Source of the DNA: Corallochytrium limacisporum
Taxonomy: Eukaryota > Opisthokonta
Reading direction: 5' to 3'
NCBI GenBank assembly: GCA_002811645.1
Contig: PDIP01000026.1
Location: 255,511 to 294,064, forward strand
DNA length: 38,554 nucleotides
The notes under the pieces are model-generated. The model did no database searches. It saw only the letters and a program-made list of their open reading frames with translations, and had not been told where the DNA came from. The first letter of the stretch is position 1, and each line of letters begins with the position of its first letter. Below, piece after piece: positions 24,301 to 33,542 of the stretch. The position numbers and the translations under genes were made by a program.

Positions 24301-26826
24301 AATGACCGATGGGCCAGTTGCAATACGGCAGTCATGTGGGCTTAGATCTGCAGGGTCTGCCGCTTGCGCCAAGTCTTGTGAGAAGAAGAAGACATAAGAC
24401 ACGCCAACAAATTCGACTCGAATCAGACGGGGTGCATACCTGCGCTGCACCATGGTAACAAAGCACACGCGCTGGCTAGAACAGGAGAAATCCGACACAT
24501 CGGTCTCGGACCATAGAACCTTAGTGTTTAACGGTACTACTTGCATGGAGCGCAGATCGTAGCGCTTGACAGTGACATCTGTGTAGTGATTTGTGGTAAA
24601 GGAGGTGGTCAAGAGCATGGAACCACCAGGAACCAATGCAAACACACGTCCATCATCAAGCATTCGCGGTTGGGGCGGTGGCCATTTCGGAGCAAACCGC
24701 CTGTAGGCCTCGAGCTCAAAGGAATCCGCAAAGTCATCGAATTCAATGCTGATCATTGCGACAGCTTCAGATCCCATGAATGCAAACTCCAAAGTGTAGC
24801 CAACTGGAATAGTGTACACTCGATCCTTGCCGGTCAAGGCACGCTGCTCTGCGAAGTGAATGACGCCATAAACCATGCTTCGTCCATCTGGTAAAACTAG
24901 AGGTGCACCTGACATTTTGAAAACAGTTGTAGTTTTGGAACTCACGCCGTGACCACTGATGGGGGTATTCAAGGTCTGCCGATCCCATTTGTAGTTGCTG
25001 CCTTCTGTGAACATGCCAAGATTTCGAGGCAACACTTCACCATTGAGGCGAGGCCCAGGCAATGGAGACGGACAGAAGTTATTTGGGCGGTTGCAGAAGG
25101 TAGGTTCCTCAGGGCATTTGCCCAAGTCGCAGAAAATCGATTCGGTCAACTCTTCCGCTGGTGGGCATGGAATACCGTCACCTACGGCAGGCTTCAGAAC
25201 CTGCCGAGACCTGACACTCGTTCCCGTGCCACACAGAGGCTCCACCCCAGTGTTACACTGGCGCTTTGTGTCTTCGGTGAGCACTGGAACCCATTCACTG
25301 AGAACGCAATTGCGACGTGACGGGCTCTCCCCCACTTCGCAATCGCCGAGATCCCACTTACATTCTTCAACTGCACATTCTGGATCACAGACAGAGTCTC
25401 CCAGCCAGTTAATCTTACAGTCCGACGGGCAGTCGTCGACACCAAGGTCGAAGCCCAACGCAGTTGTTAAATCCGTATAGTTTGCGGATGTGCTGTTAGA
25501 TACTACTCCACAGTCAAAGTTATCAAAGAGACAGAGAGCATTATTGCATTCGTCTTGGCAGATACCGTCACCAATCCACTTGAAGTTGCATCCTGAAGCA
25601 CATTCAACTCCGCTCTCTGCATAGATGTCTTCAAAGGGATCTTCGTCACACATGCCATTGTCCCAGCCACACTCTTCAACGTTGCAAGCCTCCTGGCATA
25701 CGAAATCCTTGTTCATACCAATGCTAACATCATCGCAGCGAGGCGCGCACCATTTAATCTCCACAGTCACGCAATCGTCTCCGTCAAATCCACATTCTTC
25801 ATTGTTACACCAGTCGTCACAGACAGTATTGTTTCGCATGTCTACCTTGCATTGACCGTTGGTTATCTCCTCGCATTCATCTGCCCACGCGACAGCTGTA
25901 GAACAATCATCACCATCAAAGGCACAATTCTCCTCTTCTGCACACACACTGTCACAGACACCGTTGTTGACCATTTCACTCTTGCACTGACGGTTTTCAT
26001 CGCAGTAGGACACGTACTCATCGGGAATTGGGCAATCTCCACCGTCGAATTGACATGGCGGGATGTTGCATTCCGGATTACATTGGCCATTTGCATAGAC
26101 CACCAAGCAAGCAGCCGCGCAACCATCCACATCACAGTCACCATGGTCGTATTCACACTCAGGAACCATGCAGGCACCGTCACAAGTGCCGTCTCCCTCA
26201 TTAGCGGGCAAGCAGCCAGGTGCACACTGAGGTACCACACAGTCATCACCGTCATAGTTGCATGCATTGTTATTGCATTCTTGGTCGCAAACGCCGTCCC
26301 CCACACTGCTCCAGTGGCAATTTTTGTCGCCACAGATGCAATCGTTGCCATCAAAGTTGCACGCATCGATATCGCATTCCTCGTCGCAGACGCCATTCCC
26401 CACACTTTTCCAGTTGCAATTTCTATCGCCACAAAGACAATCGTTGCCATCAAAGTTACACTCAGAATTGTCACATTCCGGGTCGCAGATGCCATCTCCA
26501 ATACTGCCCGTGTTGCAACCTTGATCACCACACTCGCAATCACCGTTATCATAGTGGCAGGCACTATTGTTACATTCAGGGTCACAGGTACCGTCCCCCA
26601 ACATTTTCACATTGCAGTCAGCAGAACAGTTACAATCACCATAATCATAATTACACCTTGAGACATTGCAAGCATCGTTACAGACTCCATTACCCAACCT
26701 GCTGTAATGACACCCAGAGGCACAGTAACAGTCGTCATCGTCTCTTCTGCGATCATCATCACAGTCGGCAATGACCGTTGGTACAGTCAAGCACACCAAC
26801 AGTACCAGGATGGGTATTACCCGCAT
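21358..26826 (-). CDS. giant LNR/TSP1/ephrin-receptor-like three-pass membrane receptor (copy B)
   Basis: An 1,822-residue paralogue of copy A. The start is set at the ATG at 26826 because the signal peptide begins there (RVIPILVLLVCLTVPTVIA); the frame continues upstream only from a TTG. Twelve LNR modules fill the N-terminal 500 residues; units 5-12 align with units 8-15 of copy A, while the first four do not align one-to-one. The TSP1-like module starts at Cys507, the ephrin-receptor-like module at Cys1157, and a polybasic RKRR lies at 1258-1261. Membrane segments are near 1304-1326, 1369-1392 and 1631-1655, with a cytosolic tail of about 165 residues. The region from the cysteine-rich module through the third helix is very highly conserved with copy A, including the juxtamembrane EIV-RAR--RRSLGIVDDPDPRC segment. 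The extreme tail diverges. Role as for copy A; paralogues may differ in ligand through their distal LNR arrays. Confidence 0.9.
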   Translation of the reverse strand: MRVIPILVLLVCLTVPTVIADCDDDRRRDDDDCYCASGCHYSRLGNGVCNDACNVSRCNYDYGDCNCSADCNVKMLGDGTCDPECNNSACHYDNGDCECGDQGCNTGSIGDGICDPECDNSECNFDGNDCLCGDRNCNWKSVGNGVCDEECDIDACNFDGNDCICGDKNCHWSSVGDGVCDQECNNNACNYDGDDCVVPQCAPGCLPANEGDGTCDGACMVPECEYDHGDCDVDGCAAACLVVYANGQCNPECNIPPCQFDGGDCPIPDEYVSYCDENRQCKSEMVNNGVCDSVCAEEENCAFDGDDCSTAVAWADECEEITNGQCKVDMRNNTVCDDWCNNEECGFDGDDCVTVEIKWCAPRCDDVSIGMNKDFVCQEACNVEECGWDNGMCDEDPFEDIYAESGVECASGCNFKWIGDGICQDECNNALCLFDNFDCGVVSNSTSANYTDLTTALGFDLGVDDCPSDCKINWLGDSVCDPECAVEECKWDLGDCEVGESPSRRNCVLSEWVPVLTEDTKRQCNTGVEPLCGTGTSVRSRQVLKPAVGDGIPCPPAEELTESIFCDLGKCPEEPTFCNRPNNFCPSPLPGPRLNGEVLPRNLGMFTEGSNYKWDRQTLNTPISGHGVSSKTTTVFKMSGAPLVLPDGRSMVYGVIHFAEQRALTGKDRVYTIPVGYTLEFAFMGSEAVAMISIEFDDFADSFELEAYRRFAPKWPPPQPRMLDDGRVFALVPGGSMLLTTSFTTNHYTDVTVKRYDLRSMQVVPLNTKVLWSETDVSDFSCSSQRVCFVTMVQRRYAPRLIRVEFVGVSYVFFFSQDLAQAADPADLSPHDCRIATGPSVITRADGDPERVMVQACGQIAYYDPSPNMEKKEDVESTLFDGYVSEARNELEEMNTEWYKFVDFRLYPMHLVHQGAYLSRADNKIHYAFQGVAGVSVLKALDDEDIDKGFKLSPDQTISSTFTAATALPSGACMLGGVGLQCGLWNEEDPSDEAVLDRLTSSTLRMCPDCATMPRFTKNPIAASYKELGISLSDHAIKVFNLKDFSQEIQAADLTEGLSVSSLLNSLSIPVGSKSLLPSIESDLLPTEIETIANQAYGIHLDYRTLAGHRLRSAISTLNNVMYITAPYMVSPENRDRDSISARKTTESIMVSISAGCRPGDYYNTKFATCQSCPPGAISPSYNVMGTCLTCPGGTVAVGGSRCKPCPRGQYQVSDPQTGATECEDCPDGFDCPYGAPAPLRLPSAGGTDEDETLESDRKRRATAPQDTSADEHSDYGYYSASTETDFSTETNRPGEAAKFMDHAYMAVGIAAAFVTLVVVILLKVLPSWTAEKLVLVHILKPRRIEHTIEFDETGKLFLQTLVKTSIRACFSILAVFLVAGAWLNLLGAYFFENVVITRTFVAATADDPGSVDFEGLSLDNWAPLTAVVTFAFYVTPSSADTSTIDCVLGGNADGNVQFIRPTNAPADADWEDGCYYDGAGNLLGSVQITGTWATDRAGFDLELRACSLLSASRVTFLANSPVASEPTSYSAAINPPEDFVFTVDRADNLNLSIQSQFHRSRFVSYGKYFGGITAESGYKVEAGFTLDTAAVTARADTITDVSQYKAPTVEFVLLQNNLEFKTTVTRKTTLTALVSQLSAIASTILIVMVIVLDSIERFWERHRGKEAEIVHRARTILRRSLGIVDDPDPRCMRKARYSPSEEGYLKGESVPSPLSRAAQGYEYSDMGIYTGGEDPHVPAWLSKVPGLASDPILRKSGGKASKDGALKYTGSHDGVLNCVDQESRRTTSSSQSSVVGAGSDVDDGETPRDTAALAKDDSYTE
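25924..26070 (-). repeat. near-identical tract shared with copy A
   Basis: Partner of 18244-18390; see that entry. It encodes the region ending LNR unit 7 and covering unit 8 of copy B, including a stretch reading YVSYCDENRQCKSE in both proteins. Confidence 0.75.
26284..26676 (-). repeat. in-frame tandem LNR array, about 99-bp unit
   Basis: LNR units 1-5 of copy B recur with a DNA period of 99, 99, 99 and 96 bp (unit edges near 26284, 26383, 26482, 26581 and 26677). The two most downstream-coding units share long identical words, for example CAATCGTTGCCATCAAAGTT at 26339 and 26438. This is an intragenic tandem duplication that adds whole 33-residue calcium-binding modules without breaking frame. 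Confidence 0.8.
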
Positions 26827-27730
26827 AGTGCTGCAAGACACAATTTCGACACGAGACAGCACTGATCCACGAGTATGGGTTTGTTTTTGTATAGTCCGCC
26901 CCAAAGATATGTAGATCTACGAACTGGACTGAAACCTGTTGACTGTATCGTTGGATTCCATGAAGTACCTGATTTCAGTAAGACGAGTAAAGGTCGCTAG
27001 AGATTGTGCAGAGGATGTAAAGACTTACACACCGGGTGTCTGCTGAAGTTTATTCACGTTCATGTTTGGACAGGTAGGGGTAAGGGCATTCATGGCATGC
27101 ATGAAGCCATGACAGTGGAAGTGACCGATAGCGACTCAACACAAGCTTTCTGCCAGGGTGACCCCATGGTGTAAGGGATTCTTGAACTGCACCTTCTCTG
27201 TAGACGCACAGTCCTCCGGACCGAAAGTGTCTTTGTCCGACTGTACAGTGAAGCACACAAAGAAGGCACAGTACACGCTGGGCGTGGGTCTCCAACTTTG
27301 TCATAAGGGGTTCCTGCCGCTAAGAGACGATGCGGTGGACAGTTTAGATGATCAGCATTCAGCACTAAGTCATGGACAGCAAGGGACACCGTGTAAAAGG
27401 CGGCAAAGGTGGGTGAGGGAAAGGGTACGGAGTCAGATCGGGACTACAAAATCACCAGGCTCGGCTCCCCCTTGGGTTAAGCAGGCGAACAGGGTGAAAA
27501 GGACACATCACTCTCTCTTTGGCCCGCAGAGTGCAATTTTTTTTCTGGGGGGTGCCACAGCAACGCCAGGTAGATGAAAAGAAACAAAATGGAAATTGGA
27601 GTTCAAAGTGGGAAGCTCGAATTTTTTTAAGGGAACAACGGTACATATTTCGGTCTTTAGCAGGATAGTTTAATAATCACTGCTCATTCACTCAGAGGCC
27701 AACAGGTGCGCAAATGTCGGCTTCGGGATT
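26827..27730. other. intergenic region upstream of copy B
   Basis: Contains the presumptive promoter of copy B; on the minus strand a TATACAAAAA-type sequence lies about 60-70 bp before its ATG (plus coordinates near 26886-26895). The remainder has short overlapping frames only. Confidence 0.4.
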
Positions 27731-28983
27731 TCAAACTCCGGAGTGAAAGCTCACACCGAGCCAAGTGATCAATGTGAGGTCTGTGGGCTTATGAGATGAC
27801 GGACAGGAATTGATGATACATTCACAAATTTTTCTATAAGAAGGGGTAGGGACTTGCTCGGCGACTTTGCTGTTCACAATGCCTGGGTGCGATCCTAACG
27901 CCAACGCCCGTGGTATCTCCTGCCCAACCCTAAGTGAAACTAATGCCATGGGTGTTCCTCTCATATCGCTTAAAGCTTCCGAGGGGCGGCGACTGATGCT
28001 GCAGGGGGCGCCAGAGACACAGGTAACACGGGATGGTTAGCACAAGGGCTTCTCTGCCCTCAAAGATCATCCATCGTTTTGTTCTCTATGGGCCCCACAA
28101 CGCCATCGGAATTTTCACTAAGGCGACCCGCTTGAGAGCTGCAGAAATTTTATTGACGATGCAGGCAGAAAGAAGCAGTGCCTAAGCGGGTGTGCCTGGT
28201 CAGCAGAGTCGAAAGAACGATATGAGCGATGTACCACTACAAGAGTGCGAACAGATACTTCCTCACAGATTGCCCCAAGTCATTCCCGTAGTGGCACCGC
28301 AATCCCAATGGAATTGGAAATACTGAATCCACGTCCCACATGCTTTCGGTGAAAGATGCTATAACCAGTACATGGGCTACCCGCGATTCTGTGATGGGTA
28401 CATTCCAAATATCAAGTCGTTCCAAACCGCAACATAGAAAAATTCCTTTTCAATTCTGCAATTAATGGCGTTCCGACTGGTGTACTAGGGCTCCTTAAGA
28501 CACAGAACCGGACGTACCAACTGGCAATGCCTTTTTTTGTTCACACCCGTGCCAGCCATGTCCCCATCTTTAAACTTTATGCAGTTGAAATAGGTGGAAC
28601 GTGAGGGAGGCAGGCAGCGAGGGGGAAATTGCTAATTCTTATGTTGATTTTTGTTGTAGCGCAAGTGTGGAAGATCTGTAGCACTTGTACGCCTAGCACC
28701 CAGGTGGCTTAACGATTTCTGCGAAGGTGGTTAGAGACCAGTTTGGAATATAACCATCAAAACCTCTCGATTTCACAGAGCTCCCCATCAGCCAGTCAAA
28801 TCTTAACCCCACAGCTCGGATCTGTCCAACTGCCTCGGCAATGATGACTGGGAAATGGGCCTGAGTTCCATAGACACCATGTCTATCGTCGGAGGGATGA
28901 TGGACCTCCGATACATCAAAGGTTAGCGGTCGGCTAACACTGTTGCGCAAGGCGCGGGAAGATTGAAACTGAGTGCATCATTT
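27731..28983 (-). pseudogene. decayed (beta/alpha)8 glycoside hydrolase (GH39/GH5-like), frameshifted
   Basis: Fragments on one strand, in colinear order but different frames, resemble a clan GH-A hydrolase. First (28980-28693): YGTQAHF, then IRAVGLRFDW and SRGFDGY, like the N-terminal strand and FxRxDxxW of these enzymes. Second (28498-28415): SPSTP...IAELKRNFSMLRFG, the helix before strand 4. Third, after a frame change (28422-28237): RLDIWNVP in place of the acid/base motif WNEP, then MWDVDSVFP like the WDxVSVHPY strand. Fourth (about 28230-28120): DQAHPLR, like QAxYLxR. Weakest (27964-27731): GQEIP and PTPSYRK, like xxIPLSxW and PKPAYRA. Stops and frame changes separate the pieces and the catalytic Glu of WNEP is replaced, so it should not be functional. 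Exact GH family is uncertain. Alternatively, multiple introns could explain the frame changes, but not the altered catalytic motif. Confidence 0.45.
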
Positions 28984-29465
28984 TCTACACGCCTATTCAA
29001 CATCTCTCCGATTTCGCCATCTACGCCGGAGGACGTATCGTACCTGACGGGCTTGGAGACACAATCCTTCAGCAATGGCGCAAGGGATCAGCTCTACAGT
29101 TATATTTCAATACTATGATTTGCATTCCGAACCGACTCTTAGGTGAGCTGATGCTATGGTAAGCCACAGTGAGAAGAGCACACAAGCCAGCCGCTCGAGA
29201 CTTCACTGCCTCTGCTCGAGACCAGTGTTTCGCTTCCGAAAGTGGGGTTTCAAGAAGGGCATAAATCTCAAGCATCTTAGCGATGTAGTGGGCAGAAATA
29301 ACGGACCAACTATTGTAACCGGACGGAAGAGAAGTCAAATTTCCTAGACAATGCGCAGGTTGCCTAATGCGAATTCACCGTTGGATCCACGTGCGCGAAG
29401 AACACATGTGCAAATGGGACGAGACAGACAGCATCGAATCGTCTTCCCCAAGCGTCCAGATGTGG
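28984..29465. other. intergenic
   Basis: Short overlapping frames only. On the minus strand this could hold further unrecognisable remains of the hydrolase N-terminus. Confidence 0.4.
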
Positions 29466-29681
29466 TCAACAACCCCCTGGACACCATTCACACTCTCCCC
29501 CAACGTTGCAGGTCAAGCCTGTACAGCAGTGCACGCTGTCTGAGCAATGACCCCACATCTCACTGCATCCAAGGTTCTCGAGTTCGTGGACGGTGTCACC
29601 GACCTGTAGGCTGTTGGCGACATAAGGCATTGCCAGGGCACCTGCGGTAGTAATGGCAAGGAGTACGGAGAAAATACGCAT
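29466..29681 (-). CDS. secreted knottin-like cysteine-rich peptide precursor
   Basis: A 71-residue precursor. The ATG at 29681 opens a clear signal peptide (MRIFSVLLAITTAGALA); an upstream GTG-initiated extension is disregarded. A short acidic pro-region (about residues 19-38) leads to a compact C-terminal domain with eight cysteines at 39, 46, 52, 53, 58, 64, 67 and 71. Spacing C-x6-C-x5-CC-x4-C-x5-C is the inhibitor cystine knot framework, followed by an extra C-x2-C-x3-C whose last Cys is the final residue. Knottins are extracellular, disulfide-locked peptides found among protease inhibitors, antimicrobials, signalling peptides and channel-active peptides; which role applies here cannot be told. 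No dibasic site separates pro-region and mature part. A 16-bp perfect palindrome sits 50 bp upstream of the ATG. It lies among other secretory genes. Confidence 0.72.
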   Translation of the reverse strand: MRIFSVLLAITTAGALAMPYVANSLQVGDTVHELENLGCSEMWGHCSDSVHCCTGLTCNVGGECEWCPGGC

Positions 29682-29730
29682 TGTTCCTGCCTTTACTGTA
29701 CAATTGTTCACTGCGAAGATGTCATGGATG

Positions 29731-29746
29731 ACAACTGCGCAGTTGT
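29731..29746. promoter_or_regulatory. 16-bp perfect palindrome upstream of knottin gene
   Basis: ACAACTGCGCAGTTGT is a perfect dyad whose near end is 50 bp before the start codon of the minus-strand knottin gene, in its leader or core promoter. One such palindrome is expected by chance roughly once in a window this size, so position rather than rarity makes it worth noting. Confidence 0.35.
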
Positions 29747-31658
29747 TCTATGGGCGAAGCGATGATTTTCTCTATCTGAAACAGTTGGCTCATGAGATGG
29801 GGCTGTTTGTGGACAAGATCCCTCAATAGATTGTTGACATTGTTGGTCAGGATGGCAGAGAAAGCGGCACGTAATCTTCATTACGGTACAGAAAAGTGCA
29901 CATAATATCAACGCTAAGATCTGTGTACACTAGGTAGCGTTATTGCTGTTTAAAGAAAATCTCAAACAACTGATACCTTGATCCGGTCGCGATAGATTCA
30001 AGGATAGGTAAGTGCCCGCAGTCTGATTTACAGAGAAAGAAACGTGAAATGTCGGCAACAGAAAGTGGGCATGCAATAATTCCCCGCCGAATTTAGCGGG
30101 CAACAGATCATTCACTGAGTTGGTTTCTACAAAGATACTCAGAAACCAGGATCAGTTGCTGCCGCAATCACAGACTTTTGAGGCAATGACATGACGAGTA
30201 CAGCCTATCAATAAGAGAATAGATCGGTGGAGGGATTGGTTACCACATATTATCCAAGGGGAGGGAATGACAGCGTTATCACATAATTCCCGATTTCGAC
30301 ATGCAAAGCGATCTGGTACATTTGTGTGAGATGTTGGTCACTAGCTCAGAATGAGGCATGTTAAAAAAGATCTGTTTTACTGTTTTCCGTAGAACATAGA
30401 GGTTTTCAGCTGAGGAATCGGGAAGACTCAACGGAAAGGCGTGGTCGATTTAAACGGTAGTGTTTGGGACTCTCGATTTGTTGTCGATCAGAATTTCCGG
30501 GATTCCACCAAGGTGTGTCAGAAACGCGGATGATATGAGGCGAGCATTTCCTGTAATTCTTCCGGTGCAAAATATGGGTTTATAGAATGTTATTTCCTAC
30601 TGAATCGATATGCGGAAAAAAGCAAACAACCACACCTCTTGCGGGTCAAAGAAAACCTCCACCTGTTGCGGGTTGGCAACGGCTATTGAAAGCGTGTGTC
30701 CCGGGCGGAGAGTTTGGACCTGACAGGGTGACCAGGGAGAGGGGGAGACAGAAAGGGAGGGAGACCGTGACGGTGTTTGTCATGAACTGAAATATATCAT
30801 CATCGTACCACGAGCCGAGGATATCCTCCTCTAAGGAAGGGATTTCGTATATCCAGTGTACTGCGTTTTATCGTCTAACAGAATCACTAATATCTTCGTA
30901 TTCCGTGGGCGAAATAGGCCTACTGAGCACTTACAATTCATGCGACCTAAAGCAGTTTGACTGTCGTCCATCCACAGAGAATTCACTGACAGCAGTAGGT
31001 ATACTTTCTATACGCTGCGCTGAGGGTAGACATATGTGCAAGTCAATATGTTTTTATTCCTTATCGCAGGGCATGTGTACCTGGAAGGTGACATCCATCC
31101 ATCAAAGTATTCATTTTACTGCCGTTCATGTTCTATTTGCGATGCCGTTTTGTCTAACCAGCACAACTCTTTTAGAATTCACGTGTACTGAGGGTTGGAC
31201 TTCCCGCCGGCATTTTTAGCACTGAGTGATACCATCAGAGCGTCATGAGGAAGGGGTCTCTTCACGGGCGGGACCTAAATACCCATTTCGAAGAATACCA
31301 TAACCACCGAAATCGTCTTGAATATGCTTAACGGGGGAGACTTGGCCATCACACGTACAGGACGACCGTAAACATGCAGAAGAAACATAGAGCCGTTGAT
31401 ATAGCAGAAGACCACATGAAAACGAAACTTTGCGAAACTTTGCCCATTTACCTTGGTTGACATCCTTTTAGGATGATGAATTATCAGACTGTGATGCTCC
31501 GCAGACTACACAGTGACTCTAGATTATGGAGGACCCACACTGTAGAATTGATGCGACAAACTGACGGTGAGGGTGGGAAATGTGGCTGACACACCAATAT
31601 TGTGGTCAGAATTGATGAACCAATATGAGACTGCGGCAACTGCAGAAAGATCAGAATA
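29747..31658. other. intergenic region between the two Cys-rich peptide genes
   Basis: About 1.9 kb, divergent spacer between the knottin gene (-) and the second peptide gene (+). Short frames only; none has a signal peptide with a cysteine framework. Composition is unremarkable. Confidence 0.45.
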
Positions 31659-31668
31659 GGTATTTAAG
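31659..31668 (+). promoter_or_regulatory. TATTTAAG core promoter box
   Basis: GGTATTTAAG lies 101 bp before the ATG of the second Cys-rich peptide gene. The identical decamer precedes the secreted-protein gene (33543) and its core TATTTAAG precedes the STELLO gene (35450), at similar distances. It is a plausible TATA-type box. Confidence 0.5.
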
Positions 31669-31759
31669 CATCAGATCAGGAGGTACAAATGATTTAAAGA
31701 TCAGAACTTTAAACTCAATGTCTGTTTGATATCCAGCATTACCTTCGTAATAAGAGAAA

Positions 31760-31984
31760 ATGGTGCGTTTGACTACCGCTATGATAATCACTGTCCTGGG
31801 TATGGCCAATATGGTCATGTCTAAGGCTGTAACTGCTGAAGAATTCATGGCTGAGGTCGTTCCCGGCCAGGACAACTTGGAGTCGGCCTGCTATTCCGAT
31901 TCCAGTTGTAACGATAAGTGTATAATTGCCTGTGCAACCAGTTCTTGCAACTGTGGGGCAAACAACTGCTACAAATGCGTCTGA
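31760..31984 (+). CDS. secreted eight-cysteine peptide precursor
   Basis: A 74-residue precursor starting at ATG 31760. A signal peptide (about residues 1-22, hydrophobic core TTAMIITVLGMANMVM) is followed by an acidic pro-region and a C-terminal domain with eight cysteines at 44, 50, 54, 58, 63, 65, 70 and 73, spacing C-x5-C-x3-C-x3-C-x4-C-x-C-x4-C-x2-C. The CxxxC plus CxC combination is reminiscent of cysteine-stabilised alpha/beta (defensin-type) folds, but the loops are shorter than in known defensins, so the fold is open. Architecture (signal, acidic pro-segment, terminal eight-Cys domain) parallels the knottin precursor 2 kb away though the frameworks differ. Function unknown: defence, signalling or structural secreted peptide. 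Confidence 0.68.
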   Translation: MVRLTTAMIITVLGMANMVMSKAVTAEEFMAEVVPGQDNLESACYSDSSCNDKCIIACATSSCNCGANNCYKCV

Positions 31985-33542
31985 ATGATGACACAAAGAT
32001 GTGTTTTCGAGGGTACGGCGTGACGATGAATGCCAACGACATAATCCGCATAGGCCTATGTGGAGGTTGCAAATATGGCGTCCACAGTAAAGGAGCACTA
32101 AACGTACCTGTGCCTATTGCTGGTCATTTCCAGAGATTATCCTAATATAACGTGCCTAGAACTCAGAAGTCATACCTCCGTTACGAGTGCCTCGGAGCGA
32201 TGCCAATGTGGGTTGACATCGTATACTACACCCAGCCTCTAGTGCTTGTAAGAAGACCATATTGCATTCGTCACTTCCAATTTCCTGGATTGTAAACATC
32301 GAATTTGTGAAGACGATCAAGATCCAGAGCTCCCTTGATGAGTTGGGTTTCTGAACTCCAGGCGCACGTCCTCAGATTGTCTTGACATGTCTTGTCTTCT
32401 ATTCCTCGTAAGGAGGAGGGGGCTCGTCAACCGGCTCTGAATGTGGTTGAGCTGTATTCAATGTGTATGTGAGCGTATATTGGCAGCTACATTGTCCAGC
32501 ACGTAGTAAAGCATCACTGAGGACGCTAGCGCTTTCCTATCTTGCTTCATAATTACACCGTGTGTTTTTTGGGACTTGAGCACCAACCATTCAGAATGTC
32601 TCCTCCTCGGCGGTGACTCACAATGGCCATGTTCACGGGGTCGGTGACACTCTCCGCGCCCTGACATGGATAGTCTTCCTCGTTCTTTTGGCCCCATAAC
32701 CAATTTACTGTCTGTTGTTAGGTGCGCACCTCCGGTAAGCTGTTCCATTGCTTATTATTTCCAGGTGCATTTTGGTAAGCCTGGGCCTTTGCCTTGACGC
32801 AGACTCCATTAGGTGTATCTTTGACACACTTAGAATATTCATCACAAGGGTAACCCGCACAACAGAAGGATACGCCCCCCTGGAACAAACCCAGTGGGTC
32901 CGGAAGACTTACTCTCGACGTGTCTCATGCCCACGAAATTCTGTTAGGCTGGGATTCTTATCCACTAGGCAACGAGGTTTGTCTGTGATCAACATGACTC
33001 CACATTTGACCCGCATGAGTTCCCTACAATGGACAAACAACGAAAAAGGACCTCTATAAGCGCTGGAGCAAATCCATGGTTGCCCCTCTGAGTTTGGACG
33101 TTAAAACATTGGACGCTTCCTCCTACCCGCACGGACATAATGAAGTACAATGGCCCTCACTGCGGTATATATGATCTGTCCTGCTGTGTGGCTCACAGGT
33201 CAACACATCTGCATCAGGCTTGGATGCCCAGCGCAGAAACGACATCATGAGGCCAGGGATAAAGGCAATCCAAATGATTTGGGTCATTGATCAATATTAT
33301 GAAATTTCTTGTCGTCGACGAAGCAGAGTCCCCATTTGGTAGTATCAACAAGGTCCCAATGACACAAGAAAGGTGTCCAGAGGACAATTACATCCTGCTG
33401 GGATTGACAAAACTGCACACAACTACGACCTAATCTCCTCATAGACTTTTTCACATGGCCATATGGATAAGAGTGAATGAGGAAGACCATGCGAATATGT
33501 AGAAGTTAATAGTACGACCCTCCGTGGGGATCTGCCACAGAG
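31985..33542. other. intergenic region
   Basis: No supported gene. A minus-strand ATG frame at 32458-32748 (96 codons) and another at 33284-33490 (68 codons, containing a VLWTPFLCHWDLVDTTKWG segment that looks protein-like) have no recognised domain. The latter could be a fragment of a decayed gene. Confidence 0.4.

Noticed and set aside
25852-26661. A 269-codon open frame on the plus strand, and a 240-codon minus frame (25863-26585), within receptor copy B
   Set aside because: They are shadow frames of the Cys-codon-rich LNR array (repeating IVTFRV-, NVTI- type patterns). The true frame has the signal peptide and cysteine framework.
29708-29911. Minus frame with five cysteines in its first 35 residues, just upstream of the knottin gene
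   Set aside because: It starts at TTG, its hydrophobic N-terminus is interrupted by charged residues, and it overlaps the knottin leader; it looks like chance.
33284-33490. 68-codon minus ATG frame with a WTPFLCHWDLVDTTKWG segment
   Set aside because: It looks protein-like but matches no family I know and has no neighbouring colinear fragments.
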